This document shows, in pieces, positions 27,062 to 35,144 of a DNA stretch of 50,457 nucleotides. This stretch comes from Stenotrophomonas maltophilia (GTDB lineage Bacteria > Pseudomonadota > Gammaproteobacteria > Xanthomonadales > Xanthomonadaceae), in the NCBI RefSeq assembly GCF_013464485.1, contig NZ_RAUX01000025.1:1-50457 (forward strand). The letters are read 5' to 3'. Positions within the stretch are counted from its first letter, which is position 1. Every line of letters begins with the position of its first letter. The notes under the pieces were generated by a model that worked only from the letters and a program-made list of their open reading frames with translations, did not search any database and had not been told where the DNA came from. The position numbers and the translations under genes are program-made.

Positions 27062-27475
27062 TCACGCGCTCTGCGACAGGAACACCCAGAACGGCACGTC
27101 GCGGCCGACCCAGTCGCGGCTGGCTTCATCCATCACGTCCAGCAGAGTGTCGAAATCCTTCTGGGCGGCGGCACGCAGTGCATCCACGTCGGCCAGGAAC
27201 AGCGCATAGCCGTTTGCAGGAAGCCATTGCAGGTCGCGCAGGTTGTCCGACAGCGCATCCCAGTTGCCGCCGAAGCCCGCCGGGAAATCCAGCTGCGCCG
27301 CCAGCCGCGCCAGCAGGGTGCGCTTGTCGGCCACACCTTCCAGGTCGACGCGGATCACCTTCAGGCCAGCGTCGCGCATCGCGGCGGCCAATGCGCTGAT
27401 GTCCTCGCTGTCGATGGCGTAGACGCCTGCATTGTTGATGTCATGCAGGCCGAGGCCGAAATCGTCATGGCTCAT
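27062..27475 (-). CDS. barstar family ribonuclease inhibitor
   Basis: Barstar-like intracellular RNase inhibitor, 137 residues. The core GLKVIRVDLEGVADKRTLLARLAAQLDFPAGFGGNWDALSDNLRDLQW carries the acidic Asp/Glu pattern and the NWDALSDNL helix that blocks the barnase active site. The product is longer than Bacillus barstar (89 residues) because of an N-terminal extension. ATG 27475 shares a base with the stop codon of the upstream RNase gene (TGATG), so the two are translationally coupled and are expected to act as an inhibitor-enzyme pair that protects the cytoplasm from its own secreted or anchored RNase. Confidence 0.9.
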   Translation of the reverse strand: MSHDDFGLGLHDINNAGVYAIDSEDISALAAAMRDAGLKVIRVDLEGVADKRTLLARLAAQLDFPAGFGGNWDALSDNLRDLQWLPANGYALFLADVDALRAAAQKDFDTLLDVMDEASRDWVGRDVPFWVFLSQSA

Positions 27476-27960
27476 CACTGCGCTCCCTGGGCCGGTACGG
27501 TGAAGCTGCGGAATGATTCGTAGTGGTCGTCGGTGTAGTACCACGCCTCCGCCGGATCACCGCCGGTGACGATGCGACGCGTGCCACGGGTGCGTGCGCC
27601 GGGGGTATCCACGGTGTATTCGCGGTAGTAACCGCGCGGACGCTGTGGCAGCTGTTGTTCGCGGTTGCCGAAGGTGCTGCCGTCCTGCCGGTGCGGGAAC
27701 GGCCCGCCGCGCTGGATCAGGGCGATGGTCTGCCGGGCTTCGGCGGGCAGGAAGGCGGGCAGGCCGCTGTCATTGCCTGCACCGGCAGCGGCCGGCGCAC
27801 GCGCGGCCGGTGTGCCCTGCAGGTCCGGTGCGAACTGCGGCGCCGGTGGACGCTGCATGAAATGGTTGACGACCAGGCCGAGCAGCAGCAGGGCGATGGC
27901 GGTGATCAGCAGCCGGGGGTTGCGCATGGGGCAGGGGCGGGCAGAGGTGGTGGCAGGCAC
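27475..27960 (-). CDS. barnase-like guanyl-specific ribonuclease (N1/T1 family)
   Basis: Ribonuclease of the barnase/N1 family, about 161 residues. A single hydrophobic segment (LLITAIALLLLGLVVNHFM) near the N-terminus acts as signal peptide or anchor. The catalytic domain is about the last 95 residues, with GGPFPHRQDGSTFGNRE, then the catalytic Glu in YYREYTVDTPG, Arg in RGTRRIV and His in YTDDHY, all in family order. GTG 27960 is preferred over ATG 27927 because AGGAG lies 8 bp upstream; the ATG has no ribosome site. It is followed at once by its barstar-like inhibitor. Confidence 0.88.
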   Translation of the reverse strand: MPATTSARPCPMRNPRLLITAIALLLLGLVVNHFMQRPPAPQFAPDLQGTPAARAPAAAGAGNDSGLPAFLPAEARQTIALIQRGGPFPHRQDGSTFGNREQQLPQRPRGYYREYTVDTPGARTRGTRRIVTGGDPAEAWYYTDDHYESFRSFTVPAQGAQ

Positions 27961-28148
27961 TGTAGCGCTCCTGCGCTGCACGGTGCATGAGGAGTGCGGT
28001 GCGTCACCGGTGCGTAACAATTGCCGTCGTGCTCACTGGCAGGACGCAATTTCCTTTACATCCCCCTTGGTAATCTGGTGGTCTGTCCCCATCATTCACC
28101 GCGCAACGCCCGACACCGTCGGGTGCCCTCGCAATCAGGAGATGCATC

Positions 28149-28760
28149 ATGGCCTACACCCTGCCCAAGCTGTCCTACGCCTACGACGCGCTGGAACCGC
28201 ATATCGATGCGGCGACGATGGAAATCCATCACACCAAGCATCACCAGACCTACATCAACAACGTCAACGCGGCGCTGGAAGGCACCGAGTACGCTGACCT
28301 GCCGGTCGAAGAACTGGTGAAGAAGCTCAAGTCGCTGCCGGAGAACCTGCAGGGTCCGGTGCGCAACAACGGTGGCGGCCATGCCAACCACTCGCTGTTC
28401 TGGACCGTGATGGCTCCGAATGCTGGCGGCAACCCGGTGGGTGACGTGGCCAAGGCCATTGACAAGGACCTGGGCGGCTTCGACAAGTTCAAGGACGCCT
28501 TCACCAAGGCTGCGCTGACCCGTTTCGGCAGCGGCTGGGCGTGGCTGAGCGTGACCCCGGACAAGAAGGTCGTGGTCGAGAGTACCGGCAACCAGGACAG
28601 CCCGCTGATGGAAGGCAACACCCCCATCCTCGGCCTGGACGTGTGGGAACACGCGTACTACCTGAAGTACCAGAACCGCCGTCCGGAATACATCGGCGCG
28701 TTCTTCAACGTCATCGACTGGAACGAAGTCGAGCGCCGTTACCAGGAAGCGATCGCCTGA
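28149..28760 (+). CDS. sodA: superoxide dismutase [Mn]
   Basis: Manganese superoxide dismutase, 203 residues, cytoplasmic, converting superoxide to peroxide and oxygen. The metal ligands are His27, His81, Asp164 and His168 ([18 protein letters not shown]). Gln149 in [10 protein letters not shown] together with Gly77 is the MnSOD rather than FeSOD pattern. The N-terminus [20 protein letters not shown] matches SodA. It is a single-gene unit: a strong terminator follows at 28782-28812, and 188 bp separates it from the divergent RNase gene. Confidence 0.97.
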   Translation: MAYTLPKLSYAYDALEPHIDAATMEIHHTKHHQTYINNVNAALEGTEYADLPVEELVKKLKSLPENLQGPVRNNGGGHANHSLFWTVMAPNAGGNPVGDVAKAIDKDLGGFDKFKDAFTKAALTRFGSGWAWLSVTPDKKVVVESTGNQDSPLMEGNTPILGLDVWEHAYYLKYQNRRPEYIGAFFNVIDWNEVERRYQEAIA

Positions 28761-28781
28761 TCTGCTTCACTGGATGAAATG

Positions 28782-28812
28782 AAAAGGCCGGGGGAGACCC
28801 CGGCCTTTTTTT
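28782..28812 (+). terminator. sodA terminator
   Basis: Arms AAAAGGCCGGGG and CCCCGGCCTTTT with a four-base loop, followed by a continued T run. Confidence 0.9.
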
Positions 28813-28840
28813 GTTTCCCGGATTCGGGAAACCGGACCGA

Positions 28841-29036
28841 TGCTGGCAGGTGCCGACCTTGGTCGGCACGGAAGCATCTGTACGCGCGGCAGGGATGTGC
28901 CGACCGAGGTCGGCACCTAACGAGGGGAAGCGCGGTTCGGGAAACGGGGCCGATTCTGGTGGGTGCCGACCTTGGTCGGCACGGGAGAGGGTGCGAGCGC
29001 GGTGGAAACGTGCCGACCAAGGTCGGCATCCACCGG
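28841..29036. repeat. two SMAG-type REP pairs
   Basis: Four palindromic arms with the core GTGCCGACCTTGGTCGGCAC or close variants lie in two inverted pairs (about 28850-28920 and 28961-29035). They fill the space between the sodA terminator and the convergent EEP-like gene; no gene is seen here. Confidence 0.75.
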
Positions 29037-29050
29037 GGCCGAAGGCGGGG

Positions 29051-29899
29051 CTATTCGGTCGTGGCCGGCACACCCTGCAGGCGCAGGGTGGCCATCACGC
29101 CCAGGCGTAGGCCGGGCAGATCGCCGTCGGCGGGCAGCAGGATCGGCTGCTGGCGGATGCCGCCGAAGTGCTTGACCTGGAACAGCACGTCCAGGCCGTG
29201 ACCGCTGGCGCCGCCGCCGCTGGCCGCCGGGGGCTCGGGGCGACCACCGGGATTGCGCCGGGCCGGCTGGAAGCCAGGGGTACTGCGTACCAGTTCCACG
29301 GTGTTGGCGGAGAAATCACCGGCGATCAGGCTGGGCATGCCTTCGGCGGTGGCGCCGATCCAGGTCATCAGGTCGCTGGTCTGGTGCTGGCGTGCATTGG
29401 TCTCGTCCGGGTCCGGGCGCAGCCGCGCCACATAGATGTTGACCAGCGCCTCGCCCAGCTTCAGACGCATCATGCCGGCGGCGCTGAAGGTGCCGGGTGG
29501 ATGCAGCAGGGTCACCCCATCCTCGCTGACCGGCAGCCGGGTCAGCATCGCATTGCCATGCCGCAACGGCTGGCTGGGCGGGTCGGCAGTAACGAAGTCG
29601 CAGCTGTAGCGCAGCCGGCTGGCCAGCCAGCAGGCCGGATTACGGCCCTGCTGCTGAAGCACCTGCTGCACCGAGATCACGTCCGGCTGCAGGTCGGTCA
29701 GCAGCTGGGCGATCTGTTCGCGGCGCAACTTCCATTGCGCATCATCGCGGCTGGGCAGTTCCAGCGCGGCTACGGTCAGCTGCCGCGGCTCGCTTTCGCT
29801 GGCCGTCGTGGTCGGTACCTGCGGCCGCGCCTGTGCCTGCAACGCCATCAGCAGCACCAGGCAGCTGAGCAGGAGACGGGCGGGGGCGAGGGGGCGCAT
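29051..29899 (-). CDS. EEP-superfamily protein with substituted active site
   Basis: Exported protein of 282 residues with a signal peptide (1-23, LVLLMALQAQA). The fold follows the EEP family along its length and aligns with the protein at 16532-17428, but the catalytic residues are changed: QEV to QQV, THL to ARL, GDFN to GDFS, and SDH to LRL. Only the Asp of GDF remains. It is therefore probably not a phosphodiesterase and may bind ligand or have another role. No stop or frameshift interrupts it, so it looks maintained. The start lacks a clear ribosome site. It is divergent from the POT transporter gene. Confidence 0.75.
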   Translation of the reverse strand: MRPLAPARLLLSCLVLLMALQAQARPQVPTTTASESEPRQLTVAALELPSRDDAQWKLRREQIAQLLTDLQPDVISVQQVLQQQGRNPACWLASRLRYSCDFVTADPPSQPLRHGNAMLTRLPVSEDGVTLLHPPGTFSAAGMMRLKLGEALVNIYVARLRPDPDETNARQHQTSDLMTWIGATAEGMPSLIAGDFSANTVELVRSTPGFQPARRNPGGRPEPPAASGGGASGHGLDVLFQVKHFGGIRQQPILLPADGDLPGLRLGVMATLRLQGVPATTE

Positions 29900-30062
29900 A
29901 ACGATAAGTTTACGCTTTTGTCGTGCAGGTGCCGTGACTTCCGGCACGGAGTGTCGCTGCCTGCCATGGATTGGCACCGTTGTCATGCAGCCCTGCAGCG
30001 TGCTTCGCAAGCCCTGCTTCCGGTAATCTTGCGCCTTTCGCTTTGCAGGATTGCCTTACAGG

Positions 30063-31628
30063 ATGAGCCACGACGCAGTTGCCCCCATCGCCGGCCAGGG
30101 AAAGATGCCGCGCCAGATCCCGTACATCATCGGCAATGAGGCCTGCGAGCGGTTCAGTTTCTACGGGATGCGCAACATCCTGGTGCAGTTCCTGATCACC
30201 TCGCTGCTGCTGCAGGAAATCACGGCGGAAGGCCGTGCCGGTGAAGCCAAGGACATCATGCACAGCTTCATGATCGGCGTGTATTTCTTCCCGCTGCTCG
30301 GAGGCTGGCTGGCCGACAGGTTCTTCGGCAAGTACCACACCATTCTCTGGTTCAGCCTGGTCTACTGTGCCGGCCACCTGTGCCTGGCGCTGTTCGAGAA
30401 CAGCCGCGAGGGCTTCTTCCTCGGCCTGGGCCTGATCGCGCTCGGTGCCGGTGGAATCAAGCCGCTGGTGGCCTCGTTCATGGGCGACCAGTTCGACCAG
30501 AGCAACAAGCACCTGGCCAAGATCGTCTTCGACGCCTTCTACTGGATCATCAACTTCGGCTCGCTGTTCGCCTCGCTGCTGATCCCGCTGGTGCTGAAGA
30601 ACTGGGGCCCGCAGTGGGCGTTCGGCATCCCGGGCATCCTGATGTTCATCGCCACCTTCGTGTTCTGGCTGGGCCGCAAGCGCTACGTGCTGGTGCCGCT
30701 GCCGCCGAAGGATCCGCATTCGTTCGCCAACGTGGTGCGTACCGCACTGACCACGCGCGTGGCCGGCCAGGGCCGTCCGGGCCTGGTGATCGCCGTGCTC
30801 GGCCTGGTGCTGGCAGTGGCCTCGTTCGGCCTGGTTGGCTCGCTGGGCATTGTCATCTGCCTGTGCCTGGCGCTGGTATCGATCCTGGCCGGTATCGGCG
30901 GTGGCACCTGGCTGCAGCTCGATCGCGCCCGTGGCCAGCATCCGGCCGAAGCCGTGGAAGGCGTGCGCTCGGTGCTGCGGGTGCTGGTGATCTTCGCGTT
31001 GACCACGCCGTTCTTCTCGCTGTTCGACCAGAAGGCCTCGACCTGGGTCCTGCAGGGCCAGCAGATGCAGATGCCGAGCTGGTTCACCGCCTCGCAGATG
31101 CAGGCACTGAACCCGCTGCTGGTGATGATCCTGATTCCGTTCAACAACCTGGTGCTGTACCCGGCCCTGCGCCGCTTCGGCTTCGAGCCGACCGCGCTGC
31201 GCCGCATGACCGCCGGCATCGCCTTCAGCGGCCTGGCCTGGATCGTGGTCGGCGGCATCCAGGTGGTGATGGACGGGGGCAACGCCATGTCGATCTTCTG
31301 GCAGATGCTGCCGTATGCGCTGCTGACCTTCGGTGAGGTGCTGGTCTCGGCCACCGGCCTGGAGTTCGCCTACAGCCAGGCGCCGCAGGCGATGAAGGGC
31401 GTGGTGATGAGCTTCTGGAACCTGACCACCACCATCGGCAACCTGTGGGTGCTGCTGTCCAACGCGGCGGTGCGCAACGATGCGGTGACCCACAAGATCG
31501 CCAGTACGGGCCTGAGCGAGGCGGCGTTCCTGATGTTCTTCTTCGCCGGTTTCGCCTTCGTCGCGGCGTTGGCCTTCGGTTGGTACGCGAAACGCTATCG
31601 TATGGTCGACAACTACCGTAGCGCCTGA
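30063..31628 (+). CDS. proton-dependent oligopeptide transporter (POT/PTR family)
   Basis: Major-facilitator transporter of 521 residues, inner membrane, importing di- and tripeptides with protons. The POT signatures are clear: the ExxERF-type motif as NEACERFSFYGMRNIL at about residues 23-37, GGWLADRFFGKYHTI, and the PTR2 motif FDAFYWIINFGSLFASL. About 12-14 hydrophobic segments follow. ATG 30063 is favoured; upstream TTG 30051 would add four residues. The rhomboid protease gene starts 7 bp after its stop, so the two are probably co-transcribed. Confidence 0.93.
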   Translation: MSHDAVAPIAGQGKMPRQIPYIIGNEACERFSFYGMRNILVQFLITSLLLQEITAEGRAGEAKDIMHSFMIGVYFFPLLGGWLADRFFGKYHTILWFSLVYCAGHLCLALFENSREGFFLGLGLIALGAGGIKPLVASFMGDQFDQSNKHLAKIVFDAFYWIINFGSLFASLLIPLVLKNWGPQWAFGIPGILMFIATFVFWLGRKRYVLVPLPPKDPHSFANVVRTALTTRVAGQGRPGLVIAVLGLVLAVASFGLVGSLGIVICLCLALVSILAGIGGGTWLQLDRARGQHPAEAVEGVRSVLRVLVIFALTTPFFSLFDQKASTWVLQGQQMQMPSWFTASQMQALNPLLVMILIPFNNLVLYPALRRFGFEPTALRRMTAGIAFSGLAWIVVGGIQVVMDGGNAMSIFWQMLPYALLTFGEVLVSATGLEFAYSQAPQAMKGVVMSFWNLTTTIGNLWVLLSNAAVRNDAVTHKIASTGLSEAAFLMFFFAGFAFVAALAFGWYAKRYRMVDNYRSA

Positions 31629-31635
31629 GCCTGAC

Positions 31636-32262
31636 ATGACCCCCGTCAATCTGCTGTTGATCGCCGTCACCGCCATCCTGTCGTGGATGGCGTTCAACAA
31701 CCGCAAGCTGGCCGACCGCCTGATCCTGTGGCCGCCGGCCATCGACCGTCACCGCCAGTACGACCGGCTGGTGACCTATGGCTTCATCCACGCCGACTGG
31801 TCGCACCTGATCTTCAACATGATCACCCTGTTCTTCTTCGGGGGATTCATCGAGAGCGTGATGGTGCAGCTGACCGGCAGCTACCTGACCTACCCGGCGT
31901 TCTACATCGGTGCGCTGCTGGTCTCGATCCTGCCCAGCTACCTGAAGAACCAGAAGAACCCGAACTATCTCAGCCTGGGTGCGTCCGGTGCGGTGTCGGC
32001 GGTGCTGTTCGCCTTCATCCTGATCAAGCCGTGGTCGATCATCCTGGTGTTCTTCATCCCGGCGCCGGCCATCGTCTACGCCGCGTTCTACGTCGGCTAC
32101 AGCATCTGGATGGACAAGCGCGGCGGTGACCGCATCAACCACAGCGCGCACCTGGCAGGCGCGGCGTTCGGCGTGATCTTCATGCTGGCCATGCAGCCGA
32201 GCATCTTTACTCACTTCCTGCGCGAACTCTCCAACCCGACCTTCCGCCTCGGCGGCGGTTGA
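31636..32262 (+). CDS. rhomboid family intramembrane serine protease
   Basis: Membrane protease of 208 residues with six predicted transmembrane helices. The catalytic dyad is Ser117 in LGASGAVS and His172 in NHSAHLAGAAFG. The conserved HADWSHLIFNM segment (loop 1 and helix 2) is present, here replacing the usual H..W.H..NM arrangement without change of the key His and Asn. Bacterial rhomboids cleave single-pass membrane proteins; its substrate cannot be told from context. It follows the POT gene by 7 bp. Confidence 0.94.
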   Translation: MTPVNLLLIAVTAILSWMAFNNRKLADRLILWPPAIDRHRQYDRLVTYGFIHADWSHLIFNMITLFFFGGFIESVMVQLTGSYLTYPAFYIGALLVSILPSYLKNQKNPNYLSLGASGAVSAVLFAFILIKPWSIILVFFIPAPAIVYAAFYVGYSIWMDKRGGDRINHSAHLAGAAFGVIFMLAMQPSIFTHFLRELSNPTFRLGGG

Positions 32263-32270
32263 TGACGGGA

Positions 32271-32300
32271 GCGGGGCGGATCGGCAGCGATCCGCCCCCG
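32271..32300. terminator. hairpin between the rhomboid gene and a convergent small gene
   Basis: Arms GCGGGGCGGATCG (32271-32283) and CGATCCG plus CCCCCGC (32288-32301) with one bulge, followed by TGTTT. It can terminate the plus-strand operon. Confidence 0.6.
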
Positions 32301-32305
32301 CTGTT

Positions 32306-32467
32306 TCAGAGCGTGGGCTGCTGACCGTAGGTATCCAGCAGGCGGGCGAACACTTCTTCGCCGATGCGCTGGAAATCCTGGTCCTGGGTCTGCCCCTCCA
32401 CGGCCAGTTGCAGCAGGCCCTCCAGCAGGGCGCGGTCGGTGTCGGAATGGGAATCGCTGGGGTGCAT
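32306..32467 (-). CDS. 53-residue hypothetical protein
   Basis: A short reading frame coding for a soluble acidic protein, starting MHPSDSHSDTDRALLEGLL and ending LLDTYGQQPTL. It is chosen from a longer open frame because ATG 32467 is preceded by GGAGG with ideal spacing, and because the downstream part has a helical, protein-like composition while the upstream part does not. I recognise no family. It faces the rhomboid gene across a hairpin and is divergent from the acetyltransferase-like gene 209 bp away. Confidence 0.6.
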   Translation of the reverse strand: MHPSDSHSDTDRALLEGLLQLAVEGQTQDQDFQRIGEEVFARLLDTYGQQPTL

Positions 32468-32676
32468 CGGAGCCTCCGCGGTGGTGCGCATGATCAACGG
32501 TCGCAAGGGCCGTGCCAGCATGGCCGTACCCCTCCACAGGCGATAGCGGCCGTCCTCGCTCCAGCTTGAGGGTCGAAAACTGACGTGAATGGATTGGACT
32601 TGCCCCTGTTCAGGCTTCACGCGATCATGGCGCCCGGCTGCGCACCATCCACGCAGTCGCCGCAGGAGACAGTTCC

Positions 32677-32979
32677 ATGGCTTCGGTCACGCCCCCCGGT
32701 CTGGCCTATGAGGTCGAGCACGACCAGGCCAACCACCGCTTCACCGCCCGTGTGCGCGGACAGCTGGCGGTGCTGGACTACCAGATCAAACGCAAGCGCA
32801 TGGTAATCACCCATACCGAAGTGCCCGAGCCGATTGCCGGCCGTGGCATTGCCGGCGAGCTGACCCGTGTGGCGCTGCGTTTTGCCCGCGAGCAGAAGTA
32901 CAAGGTGGTGCCGGCGTGTTCGTACGCCGAGGCCTTCCTGCAGCGGCACGAGGAATACCACGACCTGCTGGTTGGCTGA
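32677..32979 (+). CDS. small GNAT-like N-acetyltransferase (COG2388/YjdJ type)
   Basis: One-domain acetyltransferase-like protein of 100 residues, typical for the COG2388 group. The acetyl-CoA-binding motif appears as PEPIAGRGIAGELTRVALRFAREQ (about 50-73), followed by VVPACSYAEAFLQRHEEYHDLL, where the conserved Cys and the final helix are family hallmarks. The substrate is unknown. The gene stands between a divergent small gene and a DUF3298-type lipoprotein, 64 bp from the latter. Confidence 0.88.
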   Translation: MASVTPPGLAYEVEHDQANHRFTARVRGQLAVLDYQIKRKRMVITHTEVPEPIAGRGIAGELTRVALRFAREQKYKVVPACSYAEAFLQRHEEYHDLLVG

Positions 32980-33043
32980 ATGCCAGCGGGCCACGCTTCA
33001 GCCAGGGCAGGCGATGATGTACAAACATGAACAGGGGATCCCG

Positions 33044-33898
33044 ATGAAGATTGGAAACAACCGGCCATTGCGCGGCAGCGTGCTGGCCGGCGTGGTTGGC
33101 GTGCTGTTGCTGGCCGGTTGCCAGCGCGAGAGCGAGCCGGCACCGGCGACCGATGCGGCGCCCACCGCCGAGGCCACCGCTGCGGGTGAAACGCCAGCCA
33201 CGGAAGCGCCGCTGGACCTGCGCGACGTGATCGAGAACAACGAACGCGAAGTGGTGGGCATCAGCTACCCGGCCGGCATCGACCGCTACCCGGGCCTGGC
33301 ACGCGCGCTGCAGGACTATGCCACCAGCGCTCGCAGCGACCTGCAGCAGGCACTGGACGGTCTCGGCAATGACAAGCCGACCATGCCCTACGAGCTGTCG
33401 CTGAGCTTCGAGAAGCTGCTGGAAACGCCGCAGCTGGTGGTGGTCAGTGCCGATGGCAGCCGCTACACCGGTGGCGCTCACGGTGAACCGCTGGTGGCGC
33501 GCTTCGTGTGGCTGCCGGCGCAGCAGCAGATGCTCAGCGCCGACAAGCTGGTGGCCGATGCCAAGGGCTGGAAGGCGATCAGCGATTTCGTCGCCGACCA
33601 GCTGCGTGAACGCGTGGCGACCCGCCTCAGCGGTGAGGACATGGATCCGGCCCAGCTGCAGGAATCGCTGCGCAACGCATCGCGCATGATCGCCGACGGC
33701 ACCGGCCCGCAGGCCGACAATTTCAGCCAGTTCCAGCCGCTGACCGACGAAAAGGGGCAGATCACCGCGCTGCGCTTTGTTTTCCCGCCGTACCAGGTGG
33801 GTCCATACTCGGACGGCACCCAGACCGCCGATGTACCGGCGGCGGTGCTGTTGCCGCACGTGGCCAAGGACTACGTGGAGCTGTTCGCACGCGGTTGA
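33044..33898 (+). CDS. RsiV/DUF3298-DUF4163-like lipoprotein
   Basis: Exported protein of 284 residues. The signal peptide ends in LLAGC (Cys about 25), followed by an Ala/Thr/Glu/Pro linker to about residue 60. The folded part resembles the DUF4163 plus DUF3298 pair seen in RsiV and related envelope proteins, with DGSRYTGGAHGEP in the middle and a C-terminal FPPYQVGPYSDG segment. RsiV itself binds lysozyme, but no sigma factor is adjacent here and the role is unknown. ATG 33044 is favoured by AGGGGA upstream. The cfa gene starts 19 bp later. Confidence 0.8.
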   Translation: MKIGNNRPLRGSVLAGVVGVLLLAGCQRESEPAPATDAAPTAEATAAGETPATEAPLDLRDVIENNEREVVGISYPAGIDRYPGLARALQDYATSARSDLQQALDGLGNDKPTMPYELSLSFEKLLETPQLVVVSADGSRYTGGAHGEPLVARFVWLPAQQQMLSADKLVADAKGWKAISDFVADQLRERVATRLSGEDMDPAQLQESLRNASRMIADGTGPQADNFSQFQPLTDEKGQITALRFVFPPYQVGPYSDGTQTADVPAAVLLPHVAKDYVELFARG

Positions 33899-33917
33899 CC
33901 GCAGTCGAGGAGGTGGC

Positions 33918-35033
33918 GTGGATACAGGGTTGCAGGAGCGGGTTGCCGGCCTGCTGCAGGAAGCCGGGGTCCGCATCGGCGGTACCCAGCCACAGGATAT
34001 CCAGGTGCATGACCCGCGCTTCTTCGCGCGGGTCATGGCGCACGGCTCACTCGGTCTCGGCGAGAGCTACATGGACGGTTGGTGGGATGCCAACGTCCTC
34101 GATGAATTCCTCGTCCACCTGATGCAGGCGCACCTGGATGAGCGGGTGCACGGCTGGCGCGAGATGGCCGATGCGCTGAAGGCGCGGCTGTTCAACCTGC
34201 AGACCGGGCAGGGCAGCTACGAAGTCGGTCGCCGCCACTATGACCTCGGCAACGATCTCTACCAGGCCATGCTCGGCCAGCGCCTGGTGTACAGCTGCGG
34301 CTACTGGCGCAATGCCGGTGATCTCGACGCCGCGCAGGAAGCCAAGCTCGACCTGGTCTGCCGCAAGCTGGGGCTGCGACCGGGCCAGCGTGTGCTGGAC
34401 ATCGGCTGTGGCTGGGGCGAAGCGCTGAAGTTTGCCGCCGAGCGCTACGGCGTCAGCGGCGTCGGCGTGACCATTTCGCAGGAGCAGGCCGGGTTCGCGC
34501 GCGAACTGTGTGCCGGCCTGCCGATCGAGATCCGCCTGCAGGACTATCGCGAACTGGATGAGCCGTTCGATGCGGTCTTCTCGATCGGCATGTTCGAGCA
34601 TGTCGGCGACAAGAACTACGCCAGCTTCTTCGAGGTGGCCCGGCGCTGCCTGTCGCCGCGCGGGTTGCTGCTGCTGCATACCATCGGCACCAACATCTCG
34701 CGGCATCGCACCGATCCGTGGATCGCGCGCTACATCTTCCCCAATTCGATGCTGCCGTCGGCGGTGCAGATCAGCAAAGCGTTCGAAGGGCGCTTCGTGC
34801 TGGAGGACTGGCACAACTTCGGCACCGATTACGACCTGACCCTGCAGGCCTGGCGACGCAACGTGGAAGCGGCATGGCCGCGGCTCGGCGCCGGTTACGA
34901 CGAGTATTTCCGCCGCATGTGGCGGTTCTACCTGGCCGGATCGATGGCCACCTTCCGCTGCCGGCACGCGCAGCTGTGGCAGCTGGTGCTGTCGCCGGAA
35001 GGCGTGCCGGGCGGGTACGTGGCACCACGTTGA
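33918..35033 (+). CDS. cfa: cyclopropane-fatty-acyl-phospholipid synthase
   Basis: S-adenosylmethionine-dependent enzyme (371 residues) that converts unsaturated phospholipid acyl chains to cyclopropane chains at the inner membrane, a stationary-phase and acid-stress adaptation. The SAM-binding motif is VLDIGCGWGEALKFAAERYG (about 158-177), preceded by YSCGYWRNAGDLDAAQEAKL and followed by SIGMFEHVGDKNY with the conserved Glu and His. GTG 33918 is the start, with GAGGAGGT just upstream. Length is a little shorter than E. coli Cfa (382). It ends before a bidirectional terminator at 35093-35123. Confidence 0.95.
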   Translation: MDTGLQERVAGLLQEAGVRIGGTQPQDIQVHDPRFFARVMAHGSLGLGESYMDGWWDANVLDEFLVHLMQAHLDERVHGWREMADALKARLFNLQTGQGSYEVGRRHYDLGNDLYQAMLGQRLVYSCGYWRNAGDLDAAQEAKLDLVCRKLGLRPGQRVLDIGCGWGEALKFAAERYGVSGVGVTISQEQAGFARELCAGLPIEIRLQDYRELDEPFDAVFSIGMFEHVGDKNYASFFEVARRCLSPRGLLLLHTIGTNISRHRTDPWIARYIFPNSMLPSAVQISKAFEGRFVLEDWHNFGTDYDLTLQAWRRNVEAAWPRLGAGYDEYFRRMWRFYLAGSMATFRCRHAQLWQLVLSPEGVPGGYVAPR

Positions 35034-35042
35034 TGGCGGGAC

Positions 35043-35083
35043 TGGGGTCGGATCCCGTTTCGTAGAAATGGGTTCTGACCCCA
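35043..35083. repeat. GGGGTC-type imperfect palindrome
   Basis: Arms TGGGGTCGGATCCC and GGGTTCTGACCCCA flank a 13-base loop. The arms resemble those of the 43-bp hairpin at 40787-40829, suggesting one dispersed family. Confidence 0.55.
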
Positions 35084-35092
35084 TCCAACAAA

Positions 35093-35123
35093 AAAACCGC
35101 CCAGTTTCCCGGGCGGTTTTCGT
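35093..35123. terminator. bidirectional terminator between cfa and the M3 peptidase gene
   Basis: Arms AAAACCGCCC and GGGCGGTTTT with an eight-base loop. A runs and T runs on the two sides suit termination on both strands. Confidence 0.88.
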
Positions 35124-35144
35124 TTCACGCTACCGCGCAGGCGA

